NCBI GenBank assembly: GCA_030267965.1
Contig: BRYA01001534.1
Coordinates: 1 to 64,000, forward strand
Direction: 5' to 3'
Source of the DNA: Triparma columacea
Taxonomy: Eukaryota > Sar > Bolidophyceae > Parmales > Triparmaceae
Length of the DNA stretch: 64,000 bases
The notes under the pieces were generated by a model. The model saw nothing but the letters and a program-made list of their open reading frames with translations, was not told the DNA's origin and did not search any database. The translations under genes and the position numbers were made by a program. Shown one piece after another: positions 36,973 to 47,613 of this stretch. Within the stretch, counting starts at the first letter, position 1, and the number at the start of each line of letters is the position of its first letter.

Positions 36973-39337
36973 ATGGAAAACTCTTGTCAGTTAGCGCTCA
37001 CGTCGCTTTCGAAACCCCTACCACCGCCTCTATCGTCCCTATCTCCGTCCCTAGCCTCGGCATGGATGGATTTTTTGACAGATTACAGCGAAAGGAGGTC
37101 CACAGAGGTGAATTACAGGTTCAAGAAGTGCTTTTCGATGTGGATCAGGATAGTTTGCGGGGACTTTGGTAGAGTAAGATGGTGTACTGACGAGTACTTC
37201 GAGCTTTACCCGGTTCTTCCCTGCCTAATGTCTTCCGCCACTGCCAACTCCGTCTCCTCCTCCTCTCCTCTGTCTCCGACGTCTTCGTCGAACGTGACGC
37301 CGACGAATCCCCTCCTTTCCCCCCTCCCTGGCGGGAAGGCGCCCAAGAACAAGGCCCCACCTACGCCGAGGGATTTGTTGTTGTCTCTTTTGTCTCCCAC
37401 TTCACCTTCTTTATTGACGATAGCGACGACTGGGGTCTGCGGTCCCATCTCCGTGCCCCTCGTGCACCCCCCTCAGTCGTCTGTGACTGGCCAGAACGTT
37501 ATCCGTCTGCCCTTTTGCCACTCCACAGTTGCGATCCTCACCGACCCCTCCCTCGTGGTTATGATCCACAACGCTCCAACCACTGAGAACCCCAACATTC
37601 ACGTCAACGACTTCACTAGGGAGCTCTTCGGATTCGAGGTCACCCAGGGCAGCCCTCGCTCGGGGGTTGGTTTCACGTATTCCCCCTGGAAGAGCATGAT
37701 GGAGGGCAAGGAGGGCTACGAGAACATTATGCGCAAGGTGAGAGTTTGGTTATTTTGGGCGCGAGGGGGCTTGAACTTGGCGCAGCAGCATCCCCCAGAA
37801 TATTAAGACCAACCCTCCCTCCTCGTCCCCCCTCCCCGTCCCCCCTCTACTCTCTCTGCAGTTCAACAGCCTCCCCCCAACTTCTCCTACCACCCATAAC
37901 GCCCAAACCCCCTCCGACAATGCGGCCGCTTTCACGACCCCTCACATGGTCATGTCTGGTTGGGAGCTCCTCATGGTAAGAGTGATTGGTTACGCCTCCA
38001 ATGGCGCCATGGAGAGGAATGTGGCGGAGGACGTTGGAGGGTTCGACTTCAGCCTCTCGAACGTCAAGAACACGCTGTCCCAGCAAAAGCACCTGTCGGG
38101 CGACGAAGAGATCTTCAGCATCATTGTCAAGTACTATCTCCAAGGCCTCGAGCCCCAAAGGGGGGAATTCGTTGGCCGCCTTCTCTCAGAGATTCTTTTC
38201 AACCAATACTGCCTCCGGCCTTCTGGAGACTACGAGTGGTCTCACTTCCGCTCCCTCCACAACCGCCACGAGGGACCCCCTGTCCCCCCTCCTCCCATCA
38301 CCCGCGGTGACCAAGGCTATGTCATCAAGTCGCGCTGGTGCAGGCACCTTTGGAACACCCCTCTCTCCGACCTTTTCCAGCAGGGCTTCTATAGCACATG
38401 CATCTATGTCATGGGGTGCAAGTCCCTTTCGACAAAGTCCCTTGGATTCAACACCCGAGCTGTGCGCGTCTGCAAGGTTAACGAGTGGGTGGAGTGGGGA
38501 GAGACGTGGCTAGAATTTTACAACCTCACGATCCGCAACAAGGGGGTTCAAGCGCTGCTTGATCACTATCACACCGTCATCGATGTCCTCCTCACTGTGC
38601 TCGCGCGGGCTCCGACCCTCGACCCCAACTGCGAACCCGGTCTGACTGTGGTCGAGAAGATGCTAAGGGTGGCAGTCGAGGTGAAGCAAGGCCACCTCAT
38701 GGAAGCAGAGAGAATCGTAGACGAGCATTTCGAGAGGCAGGCCAACGCCAACATTAACGACGGTTACACCAGGCACTGCAGGTACCTCAACGGCTACCGC
38801 CCCTACTTCCACCATAAATTGGGCGGCATAGACATCGTCGAGAACATCTCCGAGCTCAGCTGGCAGGTGGGCCGCTTCTCAAGTTGGAGGGGCAGGGTCG
38901 ACGCTCTACTGAGGAGGGGTTGGGGCGAGGGGCTGAGATCCAAGAAGGAAGGGGGGATGGTCAAGAGAATAGTCGAACGAACAAAGGAGGGTCTGCTCAG
39001 TGTCAGGGGCAGGGAGGCCATCCTTTCCGGGACCGTGAAATGCGACGCTGCCGAAGTCCCTTTTGTTGGCGACTACTTGGAAAAGCCCGTGGGAGACTGG
39101 GAGATTCGGTTCCTCGTTGACATCATGGTCAAGCTCACCAGACTCACGAACGAGTCGCTCGGCCTCGCCGACCCCCCCCTCCCTCCTCCCGCGAACGGGG
39201 GCGAGTGGGAGAGGAAGCTCAAGGGCAAACAGACCCAGGGATTGCAAGTCAACCTAAGGCCACTGGCGGACATGAGAAATCTCTTCTGGGGCATGGCCCT
39301 AGGCTACCTGGCCCTCGCCATAAAAAACTTGTTCTGA
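36973..39337 (+). CDS. Large protein of unknown function with a C-terminal hydrophobic segment, 746 aa, 2 exons
   Basis: Exons are 36973-37737 and 37862-39337 (phase 0). I do not recognise the family with confidence. The protein has an N-terminal domain (WMDFLTDYSERRSTEVNYRF, CTDEYFELYPVLPCL) and a Ser/Pro/Thr-rich stretch at about 85-150. A long helical region follows (WVEWGETWLEFYNLTIRNKG, ALLDHYHTVIDVLLTVLARA). The C-terminal segment is hydrophobic (LFWGMALGYLALAIKNLF). The order of helical body, WEIRFLVDIMVKLTRLTNES and terminal membrane anchor faintly recalls neutral sphingomyelinase 3 (SMPD4), but similarity by eye is weak. It converges on the GPCR gene with 63 bp between stop codons. 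Confidence 0.6.
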
Positions 39338-39400
39338 TCATCACTGGATTGCAACACAGGGCGGAAGGAAACAAATACAATCGTTTTCGCTAAAGCAATG

Positions 39401-40693
39401 TTACTTTGACAACAGTGATTTCTTCATGTCATTCTCATGACCCCCGCCTCTATCTCCATTGTCGTCGTGCCCCCCTTCATCAAATATCCCAGCCTCCTCA
39501 TCCTCATCCCCGTCGCTACTACCCTCTTCAGTCGTCCCGCTCTCCCCCTTCTCTTTCAAACAGCCGGCCATGAGCGTCGCCCACTCCCCCATGACGTGAT
39601 TGTTTAGTCCGTAAACGATTGCGTTCAGTACCCCCTGTAGACTTCTGGTGCTGACCTGGAAAAGGTACAGGTTGTATATAGGTTTGTCCGGGTATATGAC
39701 GTTTTGGATCCTATTTACTGTCGCTCCCATCCAGCAAAAGACAAGGATGAGAGGGTACATACGAAGCCTCCGTATCATTTTGAGGTACTTTGGGCGTGTC
39801 TCTGACGCCTGGGTTCGCGCCACCCTCGCCAACGTGTTGGTCACGACTATGTAGACGACGGAGTTGAAGGCGATTGCGATCCACAGGGGAAGGTAAAAGA
39901 GAAGGATTCGCCACATGGTTCCCTCGTTGAGTAAAGCTTTGGTCATTGACGCATCATCATCTTCATCTTCGTTCTCTTGGGGGGTCTCAATCCAGCACCA
40001 AGCCCCGGTGTCACCGTATGAGTTGGTGAAGAGGGGGAGGAACATGCATATGAAGGGAAGTCCGAAGCAATATAGCAAGAATTTCGGCATGAGGTGTGAC
40101 GACGTCTTCTGCATGACGATCAGCCGGAACAGGGTCAGCGCAATCACAGTCGTCCAAAGAACGCTACTAAGTTCGAAGAGGCTGCGAGGGGGGAGACGGA
40201 GAGATACGGAGTTACGGAGTCAGTCACGGAGTTACGGAGTCAGTCACGGAGTTACGGAGTCAGTCACGGAGTTACGGAGTCAGTCACGGAGTTACGGAGT
40301 CAGTCAGCATGTTCGCTGCCTCGCCTACCCCTCTCAAGACGCTCACCTCATGATCATTGCCTGTCCTGTGCAAAGCCAGCCCACCTTCGGATCACCGAGG
40401 AAATAACTTATGCAGTTCCCGAGATCGCTCACAGACAGCCAGAATACAAGCCGCAGGGAGAACTTTCGTAGTTTCCGGAAGCTCAAGTATGACATGATGA
40501 TGATTAGCGAGCCTGTGAAGGACAGGGAACTCTCAATTATAGTGATAAACATTAGAGTTCGGTTCTGTTTTTCAGTTAAACCAAGGATACTACCATCACC
40601 ATAGTCGTCTTCTTCATCGCCGATTCCCGGCGAGGAGGCACTGAGGGAGTTTGTCAAGGAGTCTGGACCTGCGGAGAGAAGAGAATTCACCAT
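39401..40693 (-). CDS. cAMP-receptor-like (Dictyostelium cAR type) G-protein-coupled receptor, 375 aa, 2 exons
   Basis: Exons are 40693-40347 and 40181-39401 (phase 2). Seven hydrophobic helices are visible. The first is LMFITIIESSLSFTGSLIII. The second is LRLVFWLSVSDLGNCISYFL. The third crosses the splice junction into LFELSSVLWTTVIALTLFRL. Later ones include FLLYCFGLPFICMFLP, ILLFYLPLWIAIAFNSVVYI, MYPLILVFCWMGATVNRIQN and SLQGVLNAIVYGLNN. SSVLWT and LQGVLNAIVYG are typical of the Dicty_CAR family. Such receptors signal from the plasma membrane through heterotrimeric G proteins. The tail is acidic and Gly-rich. The start codon lies 181 bp from that of the divergent coiled-coil gene. Confidence 0.85.
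40197..40309. repeat. 20-bp tandem repeat inside the GPCR intron
   Basis: About five near-perfect copies of CGGAGTTACGGAGTCAGTCA fill much of the 165-nt intron 40182-40346. Confidence 0.95.
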
Positions 40694-40874
40694 CTCCAAA
40701 ACTCACAGGGGACGAGGAAAGGGGGGAGCGGAGGAGTGGTGGAGGGGAGAAGATTGCAATCGGGCAGCTATGTCGGGGTTAGTTTCGACGTTTCGCGTGG
40801 GATCCAGATTTTGAAGCAGAACAGTTAATGTTGTTGCTCTTTTCTTCGACTCCAATTTTTGGACTTGGCTTAGA

Positions 40875-43800
40875 ATGAGCGACACTAGCGACGACTACGC
40901 GGACTCGTCGTCCGTCTCGTCGTCTTTCTCGTACCAGTCTAACCCCCGACAGCGACTGGCTTCCATGGCCTCCATCACAAGCATGTCAAATACTGTGCAA
41001 TTAAAGGGTGACGCTGTGGGCATGGACTCCCTGCTTGACCAGAAGCAGGGGCAGATCGAGAGACTAGAGGGATTGCTGTCCACACAGACGGACGACCACC
41101 TTGAACAAATGAGCAGACTCAGGAGCGAGTCAGAGACCAGGGAGAAGAAGTTGGGCAAGAAGATGGAGTCGAAGGTTAAGAAGGGGCAGGAAAGGCTACT
41201 GAAGAAGATAGAGAAACTCACGAGGAAGGAGAACGACGCGTCGAACAGGGCTATGGAGGCCGAGAAGAGGAGCGTGATGGTTGCGAAGCGCCTGTCTGCC
41301 AGCCAGTCTGAGCTGCACATGGCCAAGTTGAGGGTTTCAGAGCTTGAGCAAGAGGTGAGAAGAGAGGAGAGGATAAATAGGACCAACTGTGTGTACGTGT
41401 GTAGCACGTATTTTGAGCTCACCCCAAACCCCGGCGAATAGATAAAGACGGCAAAGGATCTCAACCTCAGCACCCTCGAACAACAGCACAAGCTGACTAG
41501 CTTGGAAACGAACAACAACTCCCAGCTTACGAGTCAGCGGGACCAAAACTCCCTTCTCGCTAGTGAAATCAGAAATCTGAGGCAGCAACTGATTGAGAGC
41601 AAAGAGACTTGCGACAAGGAGAGGAGCAGGGCGGACAGACTGGAGAAGGAGGTGGAGGCAAGGAGTTCAAGACTCCTGAACATGCAAGAGAACATAACGG
41701 CGTCGACGGAAGAGAACACTAGGCTGTCAAGGTCGATAGAGGCTGACAGATTGGTGGCGTCAGATTTGAAGAAGGCGAATTTAGATATGAAGGGCAGGCT
41801 TGAAGAGGAAACGAAGAAGTGCGAGCAAGCCGTTGCCGAAAAGAGCCTCATGATTTCCGAGAAGGACGCAGCCAACACAGAACTGAGGGAAGAAGTTAAG
41901 AGGATGAAGAAAAACATGAGCCTCAACATAATGAAGAACATGCTCAAGATGAACGAAATAAAAAAGGCGACGAAAATTCTCTCAGCAATGAAACAAAGAG
42001 TCGACGCCAAGAAGAAGGCAGAGGCGGAGCTTATCCTGGAGAAGATCAAAGGGGAGTACCTGGACGTGACCAGAAAGCTAAGTGAAGCTGGGGAGACCAT
42101 TGAGAGCCTCGAGAAGGGGAGGGACAGTTTAAAAGAGAAAATCAGGGAACTTGAGGTGAAAGAGGAGGACATGAAGAAGTCCGAGGAGGAAATGAAGAGG
42201 TCCGAGGAGGACTTGAAGGAGGAGTTGAAGGAGGCCCAGGGAAAAATTGTTGAGCCCGTGGAGGTGAATGAGAGCTTCACGCAAATGAGTCCCCGGCACG
42301 CCGTCGTCATGGAGACACAGACCAGCCCAAGTAAGGGGGGCGGGGGCGAGTTTTGGGATGGGAAGGAGGAAAAGGAGGAGGAGGAGGAGGAGGAGGAAGA
42401 GGAGGTCGATTCGTACGGGGAAGACGAGGACTTTGAGCAAGAGGCGGAAGGAGAAGGGGGAACAGTTGAAAAAGAGAAAGAGGAGGCGGCGGAGGAGAAA
42501 GAGGAGGCGGCGGAGGAGAAAGAGGAGGCGGCGGAGGATAAAGAGGATAAAGCACCTAGATCACCGAACACCTCTGCCGACTTCTCAAGAACCGTACAAC
42601 ACGACCCAAGAACCGTACCTATCCCAGTGACCCAATCAGATATCATCAACTCGACCGTAATTTCACTTAGATCCACCCTACAGCAACAGGACGAGGACAT
42701 GGAGGCAATGAAAGAGGAGCTTGACGCGCTGCGAACCGAGAAAAGGATAGCCATTGAACAAGCCGGGGTCGCAAAGTTGGAGGCCCTGGAGCTTGCAGCA
42801 AAATTCGAAGTCCAGCAGACGGTCGAAAAAATGGACAAGACTATCGATCAGTCGTTCGAGCACTCCGCAAGGGAGACCCTCCAGCAACTTAACAGTCCAG
42901 GAGGCAGCATCACAGGCAGTGCCTACGCCCAGTTCAGGGCCAGGGATGAGTTCTTGGGGACCCAGCTTACAGAGAGTGCCAGGAACAACGATGTAGCCGA
43001 AGATGTGAGTCATCAGGCCACTGAAGTAGCTGGGAGACTGTACGAGGTTTACAGGGGAGTCAAGGGGGGCGAAGCTAGTAGCACTACAGTCGCCGTGGAC
43101 ATTGCGAGGGGAGAGAAGGAGAGGGAGAGTGTGGGGTTTTCAAGCGGTGGTGCCCTGAGCCCAGAGTCGCAATTGCTCGGGGGGGGGCAGGAGAACATAC
43201 TGAGCAGTAGTACTGGTAGCAGAGTAAGGTAAGGCGGCGAGCGAAGCGAGCCGCAGGAAGGATGGGCAAAATTGTGTGAGAGAGGGGGCGACGAGCGAAG
43301 CGAGTCGCGGAAGGGGTTTGTTTACTTGGCTTTTGATGGGAAGTTTGGAGTGTGGTGGGAGGGGGAAACACAAAAGCTCGTATCCAAGCCCCCCTTGAAG
43401 CTCGTATCCAAGCCCCCCTTGAAGCTCGTATCCAAGCCCCCCTTGAAGCTCGTATCCAAGCCCCCCTTGAAGCTCGTATCCAAGCCCCCCTTGAAGCTCG
43501 TATCCAAGCCCCCCTTTCGCTAACTCCTTCGCTCCCCCCCCATCATAGGTTCGAAACACCAAAACTTGACCCCCCCCCTCCTCCTGGCAACAACAACGCC
43601 GAGGAGATGTTCGGGACGCCGACCGGCCTGAGCCCCGGTGCCAAGGAGATTGAAAACATGATGCAAGAAATGGGCCCCTCCGCGCCTTTCGGGGGAGGGA
43701 TCGGGGGCTCTGCAACCAACACCAACAACAAGTACCCGCAGTACTCGGAGCTCGGGAACAACAACCTCCCCAGGCTCATGCACGACCTCAGGAAGAGGGT

Positions 43801-45232
43801 GGCGGACGAGATCTACAACGTTGGAGAGATGCTCTTCGATGTTGTGGACAGCGACTTCAGGGAGAACATGCGCGGAGGCAGGGTCAGGAACAACGCCCCC
43901 GTGACGGACATTGAGAGGCACCAGTTCAAGAAGGTCCTGCAAAAGGCGAGCAGGGGAACGCTGAGGTGGCTGCTGCTGATTTACTTGAGGACTTACGACA
44001 GCCTGCACGATATGTTGGAGCAGAAGAGGAGGGAGGGGGTGAAACAGAGGCAGCCGGGGCAGTTTCACTACAGCCCTAGGAGCAGCAGGGGGGAGGAGGA
44101 GGGGGAGGGGGAGGAGGAGGAGGAGGGGTGGGGCGGAAAGAGCCCCCTTTACAGGGAGGAGATGGACGTGATGGAGGAACCAGGAGATATATTGCGGAGC
44201 AGGATGCACGGCCTATTGGCGGACGTGAAGGGTAGCTGGGAGAACGAAAGGAGAGACCCGAGCAAGGCAGGCCCAGGGAGCTTGTTGAGGGAGGAGTATG
44301 AGGAGGCGGGAATGTTCTTCGACGGCAGCGGGAGGGGGAGGACAGGGGGGAGGAAGACGAAAAGTACGACGCTTCCATTTCACAGGACGCAGACGAGGAT
44401 GGCAAACTCAATGGAGAGCAGGATGAGGGGGGAGGCCGAGGAGAGGGACAGCAACAGGAGGAACAAGCTCAACTTCCTAGACAGCGGGGCGGGGCCTAGG
44501 GAATTTTGGAGCACAGTAAGCCCGAGCATTAGCTACCACGAGGAGCAGGGGGGAGAAGTCAGCGAGGGGGAGGTGGAGCAGCATATGTGGAGGTTGGTGC
44601 TGCTAGTAAGGTGCCAGGATAGGGGGAGAGGCTTGAGACTGCAGAGGCACGAGAGCCAGAGGAAGCTGCTGGATTTGAGGTTGTACGAGCTCATCTTGAT
44701 GACCATGAGGATCGTCTTCTTGAAGGAGAAGGTGGTGAGCGTGGACACAGTGAGGGGGGGGGGGAGGTTGAAGCTAAAGTTTATGGACGTGGGGAAGTGG
44801 AGCGGGAGGGGGGACAGCGTCGGGAGGGGGGCCGGGGTCGGGCTGCAGGGCATGAGCAGGAGCCTCGGGGTCGGGGGCTTGATGGGCTTGATGGGAGGGG
44901 TGGAAGGGCTTGGGGTGGGGGGGGGGATCGCCAGGGAAGGGATTGAGGGGGGGGTGGATAAGAGGACCTTTGCGAGGATTAGCAGGGAGTTCCAGAAGCT
45001 GAAACAGGATAGGGAGATGGGGAGGCTGGCAGAAAGTGAGGGGATGGGGGGGAAGGGGGACTTGCTGAGGAAGACGATGGATGGGGGGGTAGGGGGGGGG
45101 GCAATGGTCTTCAGCAATGGGCATAGCAAGCAGCTGAGGGGGGGAGATAAGAGGGAGAAGGGGAAGAAGGGGTGGAGGGGGGGGGGAGCGGGGATGCTGG
45201 GGAGGCACAGTGACAGGAGGGATTTCTTTTGA
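40875..45232 (+). CDS. Long coiled-coil protein of unknown function, 1316 aa, 3 exons
   Basis: Exons are 40875-41354, 41442-43228 and 43549-45232; phases agree. Residues about 50-480 are heptad-rich coiled coil (QGQIERLEGLLSTQTDDHLE, SRADRLEKEVEARSSRL). An acidic Glu-rich block follows, holding three EEAAEEK repeats (18-bp DNA repeats near 42480-42540). A second coiled coil then runs from about 600 (STLQQQDEDMEAMKEELDAL). The third exon codes a separate helical domain (NLPRLMHDLRKRVADEIYNV, RGTLRWLLLIYLRTYDSLHD). Its tail is Gly/Arg-rich and low in complexity. The make-up suggests a cytoskeletal or centrosomal scaffold, but no family is recognised. The last exon is very G-rich on the coding strand. 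Confidence 0.7.
43373..43515. repeat. 24-bp tandem repeat inside an intron of the coiled-coil gene
   Basis: About six copies of a 24-bp unit (AAGCTCGTATCCAAGCCCCC plus CTTG) lie in the 320-nt intron 43229-43548. Because the unit is a multiple of three, the array is open in several frames on both strands. The intron also contains CGAGCGAAGCGAG twice near its 5' end and a GCTAACTCC branch point. Confidence 0.95.
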
Positions 45233-45322
45233 TGGGGGGGGGGGGTAGGTTGTAAGATAGGAATTAGGAATTAAGGGTTCAGATTACATTGTAGGTTGTT
45301 TTGCAAAAAACAGCATACATGA

Positions 45323-46436
45323 TTATTCAGAAGAAGACAACATTTCGCGAATTGCTGCAGCAGGGAGATTGGAGAGGCCCGGAGAACCGTCGGACCAGCC
45401 GCCTATGAACTCCGAGTTGATGAAGACAGCAGGCACCGACGTCCTATCGTAGCGAGAGGCAAGCTCCAATCGAAGGGCCTGACCGCCTTGAAGCTCTTCA
45501 AGTATTACGTCATTGTAAGGGATAGAGTTGGTTTCAAGATAATTTCTGTTAGGGTTAGAGGGAGAGTTGAGGTGGGGGAGAAAGAGAGGAAGTGTGTGAG
45601 AGAGGAGGTGATATCGATCAGGGAGGCACGACTGGTATAGGCACGACTGGTATAGGCACGACTGGTATAGGCACGACTGGTATCTCACCTGGCTTTAACA
45701 CAGAATGGACAAGTTTTGAATGTGAGCATGTTGACACCTGGTGAATTGACGATATCATCAAAGTCTCCCTTTACTTTCTTCTTATCGTAGGGTCCTACTT
45801 GCGATTTGATGAGACCAAGTTTGAGCTTTGTGATCAAGGATCGAGCAGCGAGGGATGTTGATGAGCAGCTGGGTAAATCGAAAGATTGGAATATTAGAAT
45901 CAAAGTACTCACCCGAATGGTACACTTCAAGTCTTCCGCTGGGCAACGTTCGGAAGCCAAAGTTGCTCACCATGTCCCAAGCCTTGTACCCCATGAAGAG
46001 ATCCTTGAATCGCTCACGCTTGTTGAACCAATCAGTCTGACCATTATCGTTCTCATCTTCTGAAAAAACCATCGAAACCAGCATTTCACCGGGGAAACCA
46101 GTGGTATGGACAGTACCCTCATCGTCAAACTCGCCTCCTCTCATCATCAGCGTACCAACGAAGGGAAGAACACAGAATAGCTCCATGAAGTTCTCTCCCC
46201 CGTAGAACCCCGCAAGGTCATCAGGGTCAACGTTCACGACAAACCTGTGCTCATAGAACTTCTCTGTACGGCCAGTCGTCTATGGGGTACGGAGGAGTGT
46301 GGTGGGTGTGAGGTAGGGAGGAGTGTGGTGGGGGTGTGCCGAAATTTGATCCATGACTCCTCACCTTGAGGATAATTCCTAAGCCGAGCAAGGCCGTCGC
46401 ACTAGTCCAGAGGGGCTTCACCTCTGCGCACCGCAT
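45323..46436 (-). CDS. Membrane-anchored protein with C-terminal glutaredoxin domain, 256 aa, 4 exons
   Basis: Exons are 46436-46365, 46279-45913, 45797-45689 and 45545-45323; total length is a whole number of codons. The first exon codes a hydrophobic segment (WTSATALLGLGIILK). The second codes a domain I do not recognise (VDPDDLAGFYGGENFMELF, FPGEMLVSMVFSEDEND). The last two form a glutaredoxin: active site TCPFCVKA, the cis-Pro loop TSVPAVFINSEFIGG, and GWSDG. Glutaredoxins reduce disulfides with glutathione. The dithiol CPFC centre is intact. The acceptor of exon 3 (CGCAAG|TA) was chosen on phase and is less certain. The start codon overlaps the ATG of the antisense LRR pseudogene within CATG. 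Confidence 0.75.
45637..45685. repeat. 15-bp tandem repeat inside the glutaredoxin-gene intron
   Basis: About four copies of GGCACGACTGGTATA lie in the 143-nt intron 45546-45688. This is the third intron in the window that carries a minisatellite. Confidence 0.9.
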
Positions 46437-47170
46437 GAGGCAATCGTGCTGTTCATGCGTTTCAAGCTCGTGCTGTTCAGGCGTTTCAAGCTCATATGAA
46501 GCCTTCTCGGGATGCTCCTCTCTCACGGCCGTCACAATCCCGGATGGAGTGACGATGATAGCCAACAGGGCCTTTCAAGGATGCTCCTCCCTCACGGCCA
46601 TCACACTCCCAGACTTAGTGACGTGGATTAGCGCATACACCTTCTGGGAATGCTCCTCCCTTGCGGCCATCACAATCCCGGACGGAGGGACGATGATTGG
46701 CCGTTACGCCTTCAGGGGATGCTCCTCCCTCGCAGCCATAAAAATCCCGGACGGAGTGACAACGATTGGCGAACAGACCTTCCACGGATGCTCCTCCCTC
46801 GCAGCCATCACAATCCCGGACTCAGTGACTACGATTGGCAACAACGCCTTCAACGGATGCTCTGCCCTGACGAGACTCAGTTTTACCTCCTGCCGTCTCC
46901 ATTGGTATCGACTGCTTCTCAGACTGCACCACACTAATCACTGCCGCTGCCGATCAGAATATGTCGACTGTCGAGGACCTCCTCCATTCTAGGTGGCACC
47001 GCATACTTGAACGCGTCACCGTTCTGTCCTGCCTCAAGACACTCTTGGAGGACCAGAAAAAGAGGAAGCGAGAAGACGGAGGTGAAGCGCAAACACTTGG
47101 GGTTACCGCGGTACGCAAGAGGCTCCCGAAGGTTATGTGGAGAGTTATTCTGGAATTTCTGCAACTCTAA
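46435..47170 (+). pseudogene. BspA-type leucine-rich-repeat pseudogene (truncated, frameshifted paralogue)
   Basis: It carries about six 23-residue BspA/LRR_5 repeats (GCSSLTAVTIPDGVTMIANR and similar). The intact paralogue at 47614-49167 has 17. It lacks the MPKSVVYSGKERFFEDRELT start of that paralogue. After CSALTRL a one-base insertion near 46880 shifts the frame. The paralogous C-terminus continues in another frame (DLLHSRWHRILERV, LPKVMWRVILEFL) to TAA 47168-47170. The two copies share long stretches of near-identical DNA, so the duplication is fairly recent. Confidence 0.85.
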
Positions 47171-47613
47171 AATCAATGTTGAACAATGTAGGCAAGAAAA
47201 GTGTCGTAGTCTTTAGCTCTTTTTGGAAGCGACATGCTCATGCTGCTCCCTGAGCTATTTTAGAGTAGCTCAAGTAGAGGAAAAATGAGGGGAAAATGAG
47301 GGAAAACATGAGGGAAAAGAGGCTTGGTGGGAGATTTGGGCAGAATTTTGCAAGAAAACTGTATTATAAACTTTAGCTACTCATCACAACCAACCTAACT
47401 CTTCACAATACCAACAACAATACTACTACCTACACAATAACCAAACATATTACAGGCTTTGGCTAAATTTGGTCCCCAACAAAACAACATCGCCCAAATC
47501 CCCAACTTTCAATCCCCTCCTCTCCATCTAAACATTCATCCCATACCTTAGCTCAAGCGCTGCCAGGACTTTTTCTTTCATCCTTCCCAAATTCTTCTCA
47601 AATCCTTCCCAAA
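47171..47613. promoter_or_regulatory. Upstream region of the intact LRR gene
   Basis: Non-coding, moderately AT-rich and with simple direct repeats (GAGGGAAAA-type at about 47278-47320). The last 150 bp before the ATG are purine-poor and rich in CCAAC-type runs. No gene was seen. Confidence 0.4.

Noticed and set aside
40197..40309. Regular repeats as a CRISPR array
   Set aside because: Units are contiguous with no unique spacers, and the locus is a eukaryotic intron.
41534..42838. Long Ser/Phe-rich minus-strand ORF (434 codons)
   Set aside because: Antisense shadow of the Glu/Lys-rich coiled-coil exon; composition is what codon bias on the plus strand predicts.
43322..43523. Open frames on both strands over the 24-bp repeat taken as separate genes
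   Set aside because: The unit length is a multiple of three, so openness is automatic; the region is a phase-consistent intron.
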